From: Shewanella oncorhynchi
Lineage (GTDB): Bacteria > Pseudomonadota > Gammaproteobacteria > Enterobacterales > Shewanellaceae
Direction: 5' to 3'
Assembly (NCBI RefSeq): GCF_012584455.1
Contig: NZ_JABAEB010000002.1
Location: 248,001 to 312,000 of the forward strand
Length of the DNA stretch: 64,000 nucleotides
The translations under genes and the position numbers were made by a program. Under the pieces are notes generated by a model. It saw only the letters and a program-made list of their open reading frames with translations, did no database searches and was not told the DNA's origin. Below are positions 30,522 through 39,547 of the stretch, piece by piece (position 1 is the stretch's first letter; each line of letters opens with the position of its first letter).

Positions 30522-31192
30522 ACACCTGTATCAACAAGATGGTGAGGTAAGTTACTATCTTAAAAATTGAGTAACAAAAACCAACATAAAACTCAGTGTC
30601 TATGCACCTTTGCACTGACAAAACACTCACAAATCAGCATATTCAAGAAGAAAGGATCTGAACCTAAAATATTCATAGCAAAATGATATAAAAAACGTGA
30701 TCTCTGTGGGTTACAGACTGTTACAGATCCGATAAGATGGCCCCAGTTCGCTTTTTCCCTGCAAAAGATGAAGCCAGCTGAGAGGCCCGTTCTAACGAAT
30801 GGGCCTCTGTCCATTCTACCTTCTGCATTTCCTCTGCGACAACTTATGCTGCCACTTACTCATATAGCTCCCATCAAAGTTTAATTAACCTATTTACTCC
30901 GCTGTTCGCTCTTTTTATCAATAAGACTTACTGACGACCAAGTTGTTGCTTTATTAATCAGTAATTCAGCAAAAGCGAAACTTCACCCAAAACTGAGATC
31001 TAGCACAAAGTTATTGGCATAAAACTCATGCTAAATAGAGACATGACAGATTAAGTAAATGGTTAATTTTCATGCAGTAACTATCCTTCTCCGTCAAAAA
31101 ACATCAAGGCTATATAGACTTAATTAATGATTGACCGAATTCAAAAACGATGCCTATGATGGCAACAATATCCTCGAACAGGTAGGTACGCT
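30522..31192. other. Gene-free stretch with one strong hairpin
   Basis: About 670 nt without a convincing gene. A 73-codon open frame on the minus strand (30593-30814) has no recognisable motif or ribosome site. A 12-bp hairpin AGAGGCCCGTTC-TAAC-GAATGGGCCTCT lies at 30781-30808. The part from 30820 to 31190 is AT-rich and presumably carries the promoter of the next gene. Confidence 0.5.
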
Positions 31193-31558
31193 ATGACTGC
31201 AATCACCCATGTATATAACTACACAGTTAGATGTCCACATTACAAAGATCCTGAACATCCCGTTACTTGGTTAAATCATATTGAAATGAACCAGTCCTGT
31301 GAGATCGCGTTAAATCGCATCACTAAATGGCACGAGCTTTCTGGGGAAAAAACCTTCGAAACGAATAAGTTTGTGGTTCGTAAAGCCGAAAATGAAGATG
31401 CTTACTTCTCAATGCAGAGTGACAGACTCAAAAATGACGGCCATGCCTTAGTCACCTTTAAAATCTTTTTAGACGATTGCTGTGACGATGCGGCGCCAGA
31501 AGAAATCATGCAGCACCTGATTGAAGACTATCAACAACGCTTAGCCAAACTCGAATAA
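31193..31558 (+). CDS. Small acidic cytosolic protein of unknown function
   Basis: A 121-residue protein without signal peptide or membrane segment. I do not recognise the family. It opens with MTAITHVYNYTVRCPHYKDPEHPVTW, has alternating polar and hydrophobic stretches that look like a small alpha/beta fold, a notable FLDDCCDDAAPEE segment, and an amphipathic C-terminal helix (IMQHLIEDYQQRLAKLE). Cysteines at about 14, 35, 99 and 100 could bind metal or be redox-active, but this is speculation. AGGTAGGT precedes the ATG. An intrinsic terminator follows at 31587. The composition is like its neighbours and there are no signs of transfer. Confidence 0.7.
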   Translation: MTAITHVYNYTVRCPHYKDPEHPVTWLNHIEMNQSCEIALNRITKWHELSGEKTFETNKFVVRKAENEDAYFSMQSDRLKNDGHALVTFKIFLDDCCDDAAPEEIMQHLIEDYQQRLAKLE

Positions 31559-31586
31559 TCTTTGCAGTATTATTTAGCGACCTTAG

Positions 31587-31620
31587 ACGCCAGTGCGCAA
31601 AACGCCACTGGCGTTTTTAT
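31587..31620 (+). terminator. Intrinsic terminator
   Basis: ACGCCAGTG-(10-nt loop)-CACTGGCGT followed by TTTTTATTT, just after the 121-residue protein gene. Confidence 0.8.
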
Positions 31621-31846
31621 TTGTCGAGTTCGATAACTCAACCCACGACGTCATTTAATGCTCTTAGTTTCGCTCACTCGGTTGATACTCGAACAGAAAC
31701 ATTGCAACGGCGACTCAGCAGATAATGTCGCCATAGCGTGATTCAGCTCAAGATCTGTTATATTGTCCCGAATGTCATTTAGCACAGTAAAAATGGCAAG
31801 GCCCAGTAAATTGAGTTACGAACTTAAATTGAGGATTAGCATCACA

Positions 31847-32053
31847 ATGAATAAAGCGACGCTCATTATTATTCCTTTATTACTCGCTACATCCGCCTGT
31901 GCGGATTTAAAGGACGCAGGCCGTGCCATCGGCACAACGACTAAAGAAGTCACCACTGAGATAGGCCACGCGACTCGAGACACGACAAAAGCCATAGGTC
32001 ATGCTTCACGCGATGCGGTCAAATCGGTAAAAGAAGATTTAACCAAAGACTAA
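31847..32053 (+). CDS. Small lipoprotein with 11-residue repeats
   Basis: A 68-residue protein: short lipoprotein signal (MNKATLIIIPLLLATSAC, Cys at 18), then a hydrophilic tail built of three near-identical 11-residue units, AIGTTTKEVTT, EIGHATRDTTK and AIGHASRDAVK, followed by SVKEDLTKD. The size and lipid anchor recall entericidins, whereas the 11-residue periodicity recalls LEA-type stress proteins, which form amphipathic helices when dried or bound to membranes. The function is not known to me. The longer open frame from 31763 precedes the signal peptide and is rejected as start. GAGGA lies 11 nt before the ATG, a rather long spacing. Confidence 0.75.
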   Translation: MNKATLIIIPLLLATSACADLKDAGRAIGTTTKEVTTEIGHATRDTTKAIGHASRDAVKSVKEDLTKD

Positions 32054-32057
32054 TGAC

Positions 32058-32077
32058 AGTGACGCCTAGGCGTCACT
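32058..32077. terminator. Perfect palindrome after the small lipoprotein gene
   Basis: AGTGACGCCTAGGCGTCACT, 4 nt past the stop codon. As RNA it forms an 8-bp stem with a CTAG loop. The downstream sequence GCTCATTTTA has only a weak T-run. Confidence 0.5.
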
Positions 32078-32133
32078 GCTCATTTTAAGCATCTTATACA
32101 TTTAAGCATCACGCATTTTAAGCGCTACGCCCC

Positions 32134-32502
32134 TTAAGCCGCATTCGCCCGAATACCATGGGGCACGGGCAATCCTTGGGCATTCACATGCACAAACACC
32201 ATCTTATCTATACTCACCACTGGCGCCTGCGTCATCTTATTGCGTACTTGACAGCTCACGGTAATCGAACTGTGGCCGAGACTAACGAGCTCCAGACCAA
32301 ACTCAATCACATCTCCTTGATGCGCTGGCGTCATAAAGTTGATTTCAGAAATCAGCTTAGTCACATGACTGGTGCTCTTCATCTGGCAGGCAGCAAAAAT
32401 AGCGGCCTCCTCATCTATCCAACTGAGCAACTGACCGCCAAACAGGGTATTTGCTGGATTTAAATGTTCAGGTTTAACTAAACGGCGACTGTAATATTTC
32501 AT
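32134..32502 (-). CDS. Acyl-CoA thioesterase, hotdog fold (YciA-like)
   Basis: Hotdog-fold thioesterase of 122 residues, likely hydrolysing acyl-CoA in the cytoplasm. The family motif NPANTLFGGQLLSWIDEEAAIFA (residues 14-36) carries the catalytic Asp/Glu region of the YciA/BFIT group. HVTKLISEINFMTPAHQGDVIEF and SSITVSCQV form the central sheet. I chose the ATG at 32502, with GAGG at 8 nt. The open frame runs 39 codons further upstream but that portion is not family-like. Its stop lies about 80 nt from the lipoprotein gene, which is convergent. Substrate length preference cannot be read. Confidence 0.85.
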   Translation of the reverse strand: MKYYSRRLVKPEHLNPANTLFGGQLLSWIDEEAAIFAACQMKSTSHVTKLISEINFMTPAHQGDVIEFGLELVSLGHSSITVSCQVRNKMTQAPVVSIDKMVFVHVNAQGLPVPHGIRANAA

Positions 32503-33036
32503 GGCGGTGACCTCAATGTGAATGCCAATAATCAGCTTTAATGCACTGTAACTTCCCGTAATATTCAGAGCATTATTCAGGCCACATTTGATAGCTATTA
32601 AATAACAATGAGATAGCAATAAGTTGCTGTAAAATAATCCGATTATTGCACCAAGTCGTATCAGAGTTGCACCATATTAATCAGCGCAATAGTGAACCAA
32701 TAAGCAAAAAAATAGCGACTCATAGAGTCGCCAAGCTAAGGCAAGCAAAAACTTACAGGGTAGGAAGTTAAGTCACAAGGTTTGACTTAAAAACCCGCGC
32801 AGCACATGTAGGCGAACTGTACGGGGACAACAGCTGCAAAGCAGCTAAACACAGGCTTACGGGTAACACTCTTTCATACTCAACTCGAGATTTAAGCTGC
32901 AAGCTCGGTAACTCATCACAGTCCGCTCTTGACCTCTATTTCGAGTTTTTAACCACGCCTCACCAGATACATCAGCATAAGGCGTGCTAAGGATTAATCC
33001 ACAATCACAATGGATCATCCTAAGCGCTTCTACTGC
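32503..33036 (-). other. Long 3' region of aceA with several hairpins
   Basis: Downstream of aceA on the minus strand are CACGCCT / AGGCGTG (around 32955-32987), AGCTG-CTTTG-CAGCT (around 32832-32847), TTAAGTCA-CAAGGTT-TGACTTAA (32768-32790) and finally a terminator at 32700-32731. No protein-like frame exists here. About 300 nt of untranslated RNA, or a separate small RNA, would end at that terminator. The remaining part, up to 32700, is the leader of the thioesterase gene. Confidence 0.4.
32700..32731 (-). terminator. Intrinsic terminator on the minus strand
   Basis: GCGACTC-TAT-GAGTCGC followed by TATTTTTTT when read on the minus strand. It lies 305 nt past the aceA stop. Confidence 0.75.
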
Positions 33037-34362
33037 TTAAAACTGTTCTTCTTCGGTAGACCCAGTCAGTGCAGTCACTGAAGAATGGCCACCTTGAATA
33101 ACCGTAGTCACTTGGTCGAAATAACCTGTGCCCACTTCCTGTTGATGCGCCACGAAGGTGTAACCTTTCTTCGCTGCTGCAAACTCAACTTCTTGAACTT
33201 TTTCAACATAATGCTTCATACCTTCGCCACGAGCATAGTCGTAAGCGAGGTCGAACATGTTGTACCACATGTTGTGGATGCCGGCTAAAGTGATGAACTG
33301 GTACTTGTAGCCCATGTCTGACAATGCTTGTTGGAAGCGCGCGATAGTAGCGTCATCCAGATTTTTCTTCCAGTTGAACGAAGGCGAACAGTTATAAGCA
33401 AGCAGTTGATCTGGGTACTGAGCATGAATCGCTTCAGCAAAAACACGCGCTTCTTCAAGATCCGGTTTAGCGGTTTCACACCAAATCAAATCCGCATAAG
33501 GGGCATAAGCAAGACCACGAGAAATCGCTTGGTCAAGACCGGCTTTAACACGGTAGAAACCTTCATTGGTACGCTCGCCAGTCACAAAATCACGATCGTA
33601 TGGGTCGCAATCTGAAGTTAACAAATCGGCCGCGTTAGCATCGGTACGGGCGATAACCAGCGTATCGACACCGCTCACGTCCGCTGCTAAACGTGCAGCA
33701 ACCAGCTTTTGTACCGCTTCTTGGGTTGGCACTAATACTTTGCCACCCATATGGCCACATTTTTTCACTGAAGCTAACTGATCTTCAAAGTGAACACCGG
33801 CAGCGCCCGCGTCGATCATCGACTTCATCAGTTCGAAGGCATTTAATACGCCGCCAAAGCCCGCTTCTGCGTCAGCAATAATTGGCAGAAAGTAATCAAC
33901 AAATTTTTCATCTTCTGGATTAACGCCATTGCCCCACTGAATTTGGTCAGCGCGACGGAATGAGTTATTGATGCGTGACACCACAGCTGGCACTGAGTTA
34001 GCTGGATATAAAGATTGATCTGGGTACATAGTGCCGGCTAAGTTAGCATCGGCTGCCACTTGCCAACCTGAAAGGTAAATCGCTTCGATACCCGCTTTCG
34101 CCTGTTGTACCGCTTGACCACCCGTTAACGCACCCAGTGAATTCACATAGCCTTTTTTAGCGCCACCGTTAACCAATTCCCATAACTTAGCAGCACCGCG
34201 CTTAGCGATAGTATTCTCAGGCACGATTGAACCGCGAAGTGCAACCACTTCTTCTGCGGTATAAGGACGACGCACGTGTTTCCAACGTGGGTTTTCAGCC
34301 CAATCTCGCTTGATTGCATCAATCTGTTCTTGACGTGAAGTCTGAGTCGTTGCCTTAGTCAT
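33037..34362 (-). CDS. aceA: Isocitrate lyase
   Basis: Glyoxylate-shunt enzyme of 441 residues splitting isocitrate into glyoxylate and succinate. The catalytic loop [14 protein letters not shown] is intact (Cys at about residue 202). Other family segments are [57 protein letters not shown] and [11 protein letters not shown]. Length fits the short bacterial form (E. coli AceA, 434). AAGGAGCG precedes the ATG. It follows aceB by 140 nt on the same strand, so aceB-aceA is one operon, needed for growth on acetate and fatty acids. Confidence 0.96.
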   Translation of the reverse strand: MTKATTQTSRQEQIDAIKRDWAENPRWKHVRRPYTAEEVVALRGSIVPENTIAKRGAAKLWELVNGGAKKGYVNSLGALTGGQAVQQAKAGIEAIYLSGWQVAADANLAGTMYPDQSLYPANSVPAVVSRINNSFRRADQIQWGNGVNPEDEKFVDYFLPIIADAEAGFGGVLNAFELMKSMIDAGAAGVHFEDQLASVKKCGHMGGKVLVPTQEAVQKLVAARLAADVSGVDTLVIARTDANAADLLTSDCDPYDRDFVTGERTNEGFYRVKAGLDQAISRGLAYAPYADLIWCETAKPDLEEARVFAEAIHAQYPDQLLAYNCSPSFNWKKNLDDATIARFQQALSDMGYKYQFITLAGIHNMWYNMFDLAYDYARGEGMKHYVEKVQEVEFAAAKKGYTFVAHQQEVGTGYFDQVTTVIQGGHSSVTALTGSTEEEQF

Positions 34363-34502
34363 AGTGTCGCTCCTTTCTCTTTGATGTTGTAGCTATCATG
34401 AAACTGCCCCCCAGTTTCACTCTGCTAAATGGTTTGGTTGGCGGTAGCCCCGCCACAGCTAAATCTGGTTTACCTAAAACGGTTCAAGCAAATGAGTTCA
34501 TT

Positions 34503-36152
34503 CTAAGCTGTCAGCATTTCGTAACCGGGTAAGGTTAAGAAATCGACCAGCTCGTCGGAGGTGGTAATGTCTTCAAGCAACACCGCTGCTTGGGTGAATT
34601 TGCCATGGGTGAATCTGTCGCTACCCACTTCTTTTTTCACGTTCGACAGCTCTTCAACCAACATGTCTTTAAAGAGTTGTTTGGTCACTAATTTGCCGTT
34701 TGACAGCGACTTACCGTGTTGGATCCATTGCCAAATTGAGGCTCTAGAAATCTCAGCCGTAGCCGCATCTTCCATTAAGCCGTAAATAGGTACACAACCG
34801 TTGCCGCTGATCCACGCCTCTAAATACTGCAGGGCGATACGAATGTTCAGACGCATCCCTTGTTCAGTGCGCTCACCATCGCAGGTTTTAAGTAACTCAC
34901 TAGCCAGAATTGGCGCGTCTACATCACGGGTAATATGTAATTGATTACAGTGATCTTGGCCTATGTATTCGTTGAAAATCCCCATAGCGGTGTCGGCAAG
35001 GCCAGGGTGCGCGACCCAAGTGCCATCGTGACCGTTACGCGCCTCAAGCTCTTTATCCTTACGCACCCGCTGCAATACCGCTTCGTTCTGAGCAGGATCT
35101 TTAGCAGGAATAAAGGCTGCCATGCCGCCCATCGCTAAGGCACCGCGTTTGTGGCAGGTCTTAATCAAGAGTCTTGAATAAGCGCTTAAGAAAGGCGTAT
35201 CCATAGTGACGGCTTGGCGATCCGGTAAGACTCGGTCGCTATGACGTTTTAATGTTTTGATATAGCTGAAGATGTAATCCCAACGACCACAGTTCAGTGC
35301 GACGATATTGGAACGTAGTTCATAGAGAATTTCGTCCATTTCAAACACGGCAGGCAAAGTCTCAATCAAACAAGTACATTTAATCGTGCCCGCTTGCAGA
35401 CAAAACCTTTCCTCAACAACAGCAAACACTTTTGCCCACCAGCGCGCTTCAATATGACTTTCTAACTTAGGAATATAAAAATATGGACCACTGCCCTTGG
35501 CCAAAAGTTGGCGATAGTTGTGGTAGAAATACAGTGCGAAATCAAACAGTGAGCCAGGAATCGCTTTGCCATTAAACTGCACGTGTTTTTCTTTAAGGTG
35601 CAGACCACGAACGCGGCAAATAAGCACTGCAGGATTTGGTCCTAATTTATAGTGCTTACCCGTGTCCGGTGCTGTGTACTCAATATCACCACGCACGGCA
35701 TCACGTAGATTGATCTGGCCTTCGACGACTTTTTCCCAGCTTGGTGCTAAAGAATCTTCGAAATCGGCCATAAACACTTTGGCATTGGCGTTGAGTGCGT
35801 TAATCACCATCTTACGTTCAACGGGACCTGTGATTTCTACGCGGCGGTCAAGCAAGTCATCGGGAATACCGCGAATTTGCCATGCACCATCACGAATAGC
35901 TCGGGTTTCAGGCAGAAAGTCAGGTAATGATCCTTTATCAATACGTGCTTGTTTATCTTTACGTTTAGCGAGTAAGGCAGGTACTTCGTCGGCAAATTCA
36001 CGACAAAGGGATTCGAGTAAGGCGACAGCCCCTTCGGTAAATATGACTTCTTGGCCTGGAATGTCACGACCCACAATATTAAGCGTGGCGTTTGCTGTAG
36101 CTTTACCCAGTGTCGAATTCAATTGCTGTTCACTCAAAGTGTGTTCCGTCAT
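34503..36152 (-). CDS. aceB: Malate synthase A
   Basis: Condenses glyoxylate with acetyl-CoA to malate; 549 residues, the size of the A isoform. Family motifs are VFMADFEDSLAPSWEKV near 130, VLICRVRGLHLKEKHV near 178 (catalytic Arg), PKLESHIEARWW and IETLPAVFEMDEILYELR near 265 (Mg-binding Glu), ALNCGRWDYIFSYIKT near 290, and a C-terminal catalytic-Asp region around YGLMEDAATAEISRASIWQW. GGGAGGG precedes the ATG by about 8 nt. The upstream 860 nt contain several palindromes resembling sites for PsrA, HexR and LiuR, reported separately. Confidence 0.96.
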   Translation of the reverse strand: MTEHTLSEQQLNSTLGKATANATLNIVGRDIPGQEVIFTEGAVALLESLCREFADEVPALLAKRKDKQARIDKGSLPDFLPETRAIRDGAWQIRGIPDDLLDRRVEITGPVERKMVINALNANAKVFMADFEDSLAPSWEKVVEGQINLRDAVRGDIEYTAPDTGKHYKLGPNPAVLICRVRGLHLKEKHVQFNGKAIPGSLFDFALYFYHNYRQLLAKGSGPYFYIPKLESHIEARWWAKVFAVVEERFCLQAGTIKCTCLIETLPAVFEMDEILYELRSNIVALNCGRWDYIFSYIKTLKRHSDRVLPDRQAVTMDTPFLSAYSRLLIKTCHKRGALAMGGMAAFIPAKDPAQNEAVLQRVRKDKELEARNGHDGTWVAHPGLADTAMGIFNEYIGQDHCNQLHITRDVDAPILASELLKTCDGERTEQGMRLNIRIALQYLEAWISGNGCVPIYGLMEDAATAEISRASIWQWIQHGKSLSNGKLVTKQLFKDMLVEELSNVKKEVGSDRFTHGKFTQAAVLLEDITTSDELVDFLTLPGYEMLTA

Positions 36153-36285
36153 CTTGATGCCCTCCCAAGAGGCTCCACTATCACAGGCTTAGCGCTGACA
36201 TATAAAGCAGTAGCATCCACAATCACCGCTGCTTATAAACTCACCAAAAAACCATCAAATGTTTGTTTCGAACTAAAACTTACCG

Positions 36286-36297
36286 ACAAACGTTTGT
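36286..36297. promoter_or_regulatory. Palindrome ACAAACGTTTGT upstream of aceB (PsrA-like)
   Basis: Perfect 12-bp palindrome 134 nt before the aceB start; a related GTTTGTTTCGAAC lies just proximal near 36260. CAAAC/GTTTG pairs are the hallmark of sites bound by PsrA, a TetR regulator of fatty-acid degradation that in Shewanella is reported to include aceBA. The assignment is from memory and unproven here. Confidence 0.4.
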
Positions 36298-36487
36298 ATT
36301 TGCAACAGTCCAAGATTGACAAAAACATGCATTAACCTAAGTAAAAACCATGCTAAAATTGGTCTGACCAAACAAAAAATAAACAACAAATAACTGATAA
36401 ACATGCAATTAAACATTTTAATCACATATGACAATTGCAGTTAAATGAAACTTGTCAGACAACTTTACCAATCAATACGCAAAGTAA

Positions 36488-36509
36488 TTAATTACGTAAT
36501 TAAATAACT
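36488..36509. promoter_or_regulatory. Palindrome TTAATTACGTAATTAA with overlapping HexR-like site
   Basis: A perfect 16-bp palindrome at 36488-36503. The overlapping 15-mer at 36495-36509, CGTAATTAAATAACT, matches 12 of 15 bases of the HexR consensus as I recall it (TGTAATTAAATTACA). HexR controls central carbon genes in Shewanella. Confidence 0.4.
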
Positions 36510-36614
36510 AACAGTAAACTTATTATTACATCATTTTTAATCTATTAGACCTAAGTAGAAAATGCTCAATGTTTTGAACTAACCTAGAGGTAAGTCAGAT
36601 AAATTCATATAAAT

Positions 36615-36633
36615 CATAATGATAAAGACTGTT
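36615..36633. promoter_or_regulatory. Candidate Fur box, distal
   Basis: The 19 bases beginning CATAATGATAAA match 13 of 19 positions of the Fur consensus GATAATGATAATCATTATC. Located 378 nt upstream of the receptor start. Confidence 0.4.
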
Positions 36634-36670
36634 GCCATTGCCACAAATTAAAACAACCGTTTCATTTTGA

Positions 36671-36684
36671 CGTTTACGTAAACG
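36671..36684. promoter_or_regulatory. Perfect palindrome CGTTTACGTAAACG (LiuR-like)
   Basis: A 14-bp palindrome in the context TTGACGTTTACGTAAACGAA. It resembles the LiuR (MerR family) sites I recall from Shewanella branched-chain amino acid and acetyl-CoA utilisation genes, a regulon reported to include aceBA. Confidence 0.4.
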
Positions 36685-36959
36685 AAATAAGTGTCATGTG
36701 CGATTCAAACTAAGTACCAGGTTGCGTTTCCCGATCAACAAGGTGGGATGTGATGGTTAACTCAAAAATAAATCACTTTTTTATAAAAAAAATGAAACAA
36801 ATTTGACATTACAGCGGGATGGAACTTAGACGCGACTTTTTATGAAGCTTTTCTCCTGCGAGAACCCATATCTTACTTCCTCAAATACATGCCTTTTCGT
36901 AACACTTATTCGCAGCACTGCACATTTCAACCACGACATCTGAAACATATGTTGCCAAC

Positions 36960-36978
36960 TTAAATGCAAATCATTACT
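36960..36978. promoter_or_regulatory. Candidate Fur box, proximal
   Basis: The window containing AAATGCAAATCATTAC matches 12 of 19 Fur consensus positions and ends 32 nt before the receptor ATG, which suits repression by iron-loaded Fur. Confidence 0.5.
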
Positions 36979-37010
36979 ATTCGCGACCTATTTATTTGGG
37001 GGAACCATTA

Positions 37011-39455
37011 ATGAAATTATTTCGTTTGTCACTAACTGCACTCGCCTGCCTTTCCGTTTTATCGCAAACTGCATCCGCCGAAGCTAACTCGGTATCAGCA
37101 AATACTGAAGCCAACGTTGAGCGCATCACGGTTTATGGCAGACAAAACTCAGTGGTGAAAAATTCAGGGCTAGCGACTAAATCCGACATGTCTCTCATGG
37201 AAACACCCGCTGCAGTTGTAATTGTTGACCAAGAACTGATCGAAACCCAAGGTACAGATAATCTGCAAGACTTGATCCGTAACATCAGTGGTGTGACTCA
37301 AGCGGGTAATAACTATGGCATCGGTGACAACATAGTCATCCGTGGTTTAGGCGCAAATTACACCTATGACGGTATGTATGGCGGTGCTGGCCTAGGAAAT
37401 ACCTTCAACCCCACGCGCTCTTTAACCAACGTTGAATCCGTAGAAGTATTAAAAGGCCCAGCGACTGGACTCTATGGCATGGGGAGTGCTGGCGGCGTCA
37501 TCAATTTAATTGAGAAAAAACCGCAATTCGAGTCAAAAAACAAATTTACCGCCGAAGTTGGGCAATGGGATACCTACTCTCTTGCTCTGGATAGCACGGG
37601 CGGCCTGAGTGATGATGTCGCCTACCGTTTAGTGGCCAAATCCGGCCGCAGTGATGGCTATCGCGATATAGGTACAGACAGAGACGAAATCTATGGTGCC
37701 TTAAAATGGGTGTTAAGTGATAGCCAAGATGTAATGCTTTCAGGTGCTTACATCAAAGATGCTATCGCCGTTGACTCTATTGGCCACCCGATTCGGATTT
37801 ACAATGCTGATTCAGTCGGCGGTAAGAGCGCGGGAGAGGTCACTTGGCAGGATTTGATCAACGATCCAAGTGGTAAGGGTCTACAACTGACCGATGCACA
37901 GCGTCAGCAGTTAGCGGCCTCGTTGTCAGGCGCTGATGGCTTAAGGCCCTATTCGTTTGGTGATGCAGGGCTGATTTCGCCCATGGCGAAGGACAATGAA
38001 GGCGAAGAGTTAAGATTTAAACTAACCCATAATATTTACTTCAACGATAATCTGTTTCTTAATCAGCAATTACAGTATCGCGACTACACTTCAGGCTTCG
38101 CCCGCCAAACAGGTGCTTATAACTACGTCTACTGGAAACAAGGCAAAAACCCGATCAACACTGATCCCCGCGCGCCATTAGTTGAAAACGGCGAACTTTA
38201 TCCTTTTGCTGCAAGACGTCAGGAATACCGTAAAGTGGATGCCGACGAGACTTCGTGGCAGTACTTTGCCGATCTACGTTATGATTTCCAGCTCGGCGCT
38301 GTCGACAATGAATTGCTACTCAATGCCAACTATGAAGATCGTAATATTCGTTTCCAACAATATTCTATCTACGATGCGGATCAAATCTTTAAAAACAAAG
38401 ATGGCAAAATCATTTACCAAGGATCTCTGCCTTATATATACGACATCCGCAATCCTAATTGGGGCACAGGTAAATTCGAGGACTATGACCCACTCAAAAC
38501 CGCTAACTATGACAAAAAAGTCAGCGCTTGGGGCGTAGGCTTACAACATGTCAGTTATCTGCCATACGGCTTTACCACACGTATTGGTGTTGCCTTTAAT
38601 GAAATTAAACAAGCCTATGAGCACTTTGGTGTTGATCCACGCTATAGCACTAGCCAATCCCAAGCGACACCAGAAGCTGATACCACAGATAACGGTATGA
38701 CCTATAACCTAGGATTAACCTACATGCCGATTGAGGATTTATCATTTTTCATCAACCATTCTAAAGGGCGAACCGCTTACAGTGTACTTGATGCAGTAAA
38801 AGATAATGCTACCGACCGAGATGATTCAGAATCGATTAGTAATGATTTAGGCATGCGCTTTAAAGCATTTGAGGATCAATTACTTGGCTCACTGGTATTC
38901 TTTAAAAGCTCGCGTACTAATGTCGCCTATAACAACCCTGATTATACCAATGGCATATTAACCCCTAATATTCCCGTGTATTTTTACGATGGCAGCGAAG
39001 ATACTCAGGGGGTCGAACTCGATCTCAATGCCCACCTGAATGATCAATGGCGCGTTAACCTTAATGGCATGTACCAAGATGCAAGGGATAAGCAAAACCC
39101 GAATGACGTCGCAAATTACGACAGCCGTCAAAAAGGTGTGCCTTATGTCACCGCCAGTGCTTGGGTTACCTATGGCGCGGATTGGTTTAGATTATCAAGC
39201 CCAATCGAGCTGAGCCTTGGTGCAAAATTTGTCGATGATCGCAGTACGCACTCAAGCTCATTTGGTATTCCAGACGGTTACGTGCCTAGCTATACCGTCG
39301 TTGACTCGGCAGTAAGCTACAACGCGGATTCTTGGAAAATCCAGCTGAACATCAATAACCTTTTCAATAAAGACTATTACAGTAAAGCCATGTTCCTCGG
39401 AGGTATGCCGGGTGAAGAACGCAACGTCAAACTGCAATACAGCTATAGCTTTTAA
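37011..39455 (+). CDS. TonB-dependent siderophore receptor
   Basis: Outer-membrane gated channel of 814 residues. Signal peptide MKLFRLSLTALACLSVLSQTASA, a TonB-box-like ERITVYG just after it, a plug domain (about 45-170) with VIVDQELIETQGTDNLQDLIRNISGV, IVIRGLG, VESVEVLKGPATGLYGMGSAGGVINLIEKKP, then a 22-strand barrel ending in the aromatic YSYSF. The plan fits the FhuA/FhuE-like siderophore group (TonB-siderophore subfamily), so a ferric siderophore, possibly of hydroxamate type, is likely. The start is the ATG with GGGGGA upstream; an in-frame TTG 15 nt earlier overlaps that site. Fur-like boxes upstream support iron control. No siderophore synthesis or ABC transport genes lie nearby. Confidence 0.9.
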   Translation: MKLFRLSLTALACLSVLSQTASAEANSVSANTEANVERITVYGRQNSVVKNSGLATKSDMSLMETPAAVVIVDQELIETQGTDNLQDLIRNISGVTQAGNNYGIGDNIVIRGLGANYTYDGMYGGAGLGNTFNPTRSLTNVESVEVLKGPATGLYGMGSAGGVINLIEKKPQFESKNKFTAEVGQWDTYSLALDSTGGLSDDVAYRLVAKSGRSDGYRDIGTDRDEIYGALKWVLSDSQDVMLSGAYIKDAIAVDSIGHPIRIYNADSVGGKSAGEVTWQDLINDPSGKGLQLTDAQRQQLAASLSGADGLRPYSFGDAGLISPMAKDNEGEELRFKLTHNIYFNDNLFLNQQLQYRDYTSGFARQTGAYNYVYWKQGKNPINTDPRAPLVENGELYPFAARRQEYRKVDADETSWQYFADLRYDFQLGAVDNELLLNANYEDRNIRFQQYSIYDADQIFKNKDGKIIYQGSLPYIYDIRNPNWGTGKFEDYDPLKTANYDKKVSAWGVGLQHVSYLPYGFTTRIGVAFNEIKQAYEHFGVDPRYSTSQSQATPEADTTDNGMTYNLGLTYMPIEDLSFFINHSKGRTAYSVLDAVKDNATDRDDSESISNDLGMRFKAFEDQLLGSLVFFKSSRTNVAYNNPDYTNGILTPNIPVYFYDGSEDTQGVELDLNAHLNDQWRVNLNGMYQDARDKQNPNDVANYDSRQKGVPYVTASAWVTYGADWFRLSSPIELSLGAKFVDDRSTHSSSFGIPDGYVPSYTVVDSAVSYNADSWKIQLNINNLFNKDYYSKAMFLGGMPGEERNVKLQYSYSF

Positions 39456-39495
39456 CACCTAAACATCAGCGTTAAATTTGATGTTGTAAACCAAT

Positions 39496-39526
39496 AAAAA
39501 AGAGAGCATTTATGCTCTCTTTTTAT
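39496..39526. terminator. Bidirectional terminator
   Basis: AAAAAGAGAGCA-TTTA-TGCTCTCTTTTT lies between the convergent receptor and antiporter genes, with T-runs on both strands. Confidence 0.85.
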
Positions 39527-39547
39527 ATCCAAATCAGAGTGACAACA

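Larger units (their letters stand above)
36153..37010. other. Long divergent regulatory region between aceB and the TonB receptor
   Basis: About 860 nt of AT-rich sequence without protein-like frames. It holds at least three palindromes nearer aceB or in the middle and two Fur-like sites nearer the receptor, listed separately. Its length and number of motifs indicate complex control of both genes. Confidence 0.6.

Noticed and set aside
30593..30814. A 73-codon minus-strand open frame
   Set aside because: No ribosome site and no recognisable motif; it overlaps a hairpin. Likely non-coding.
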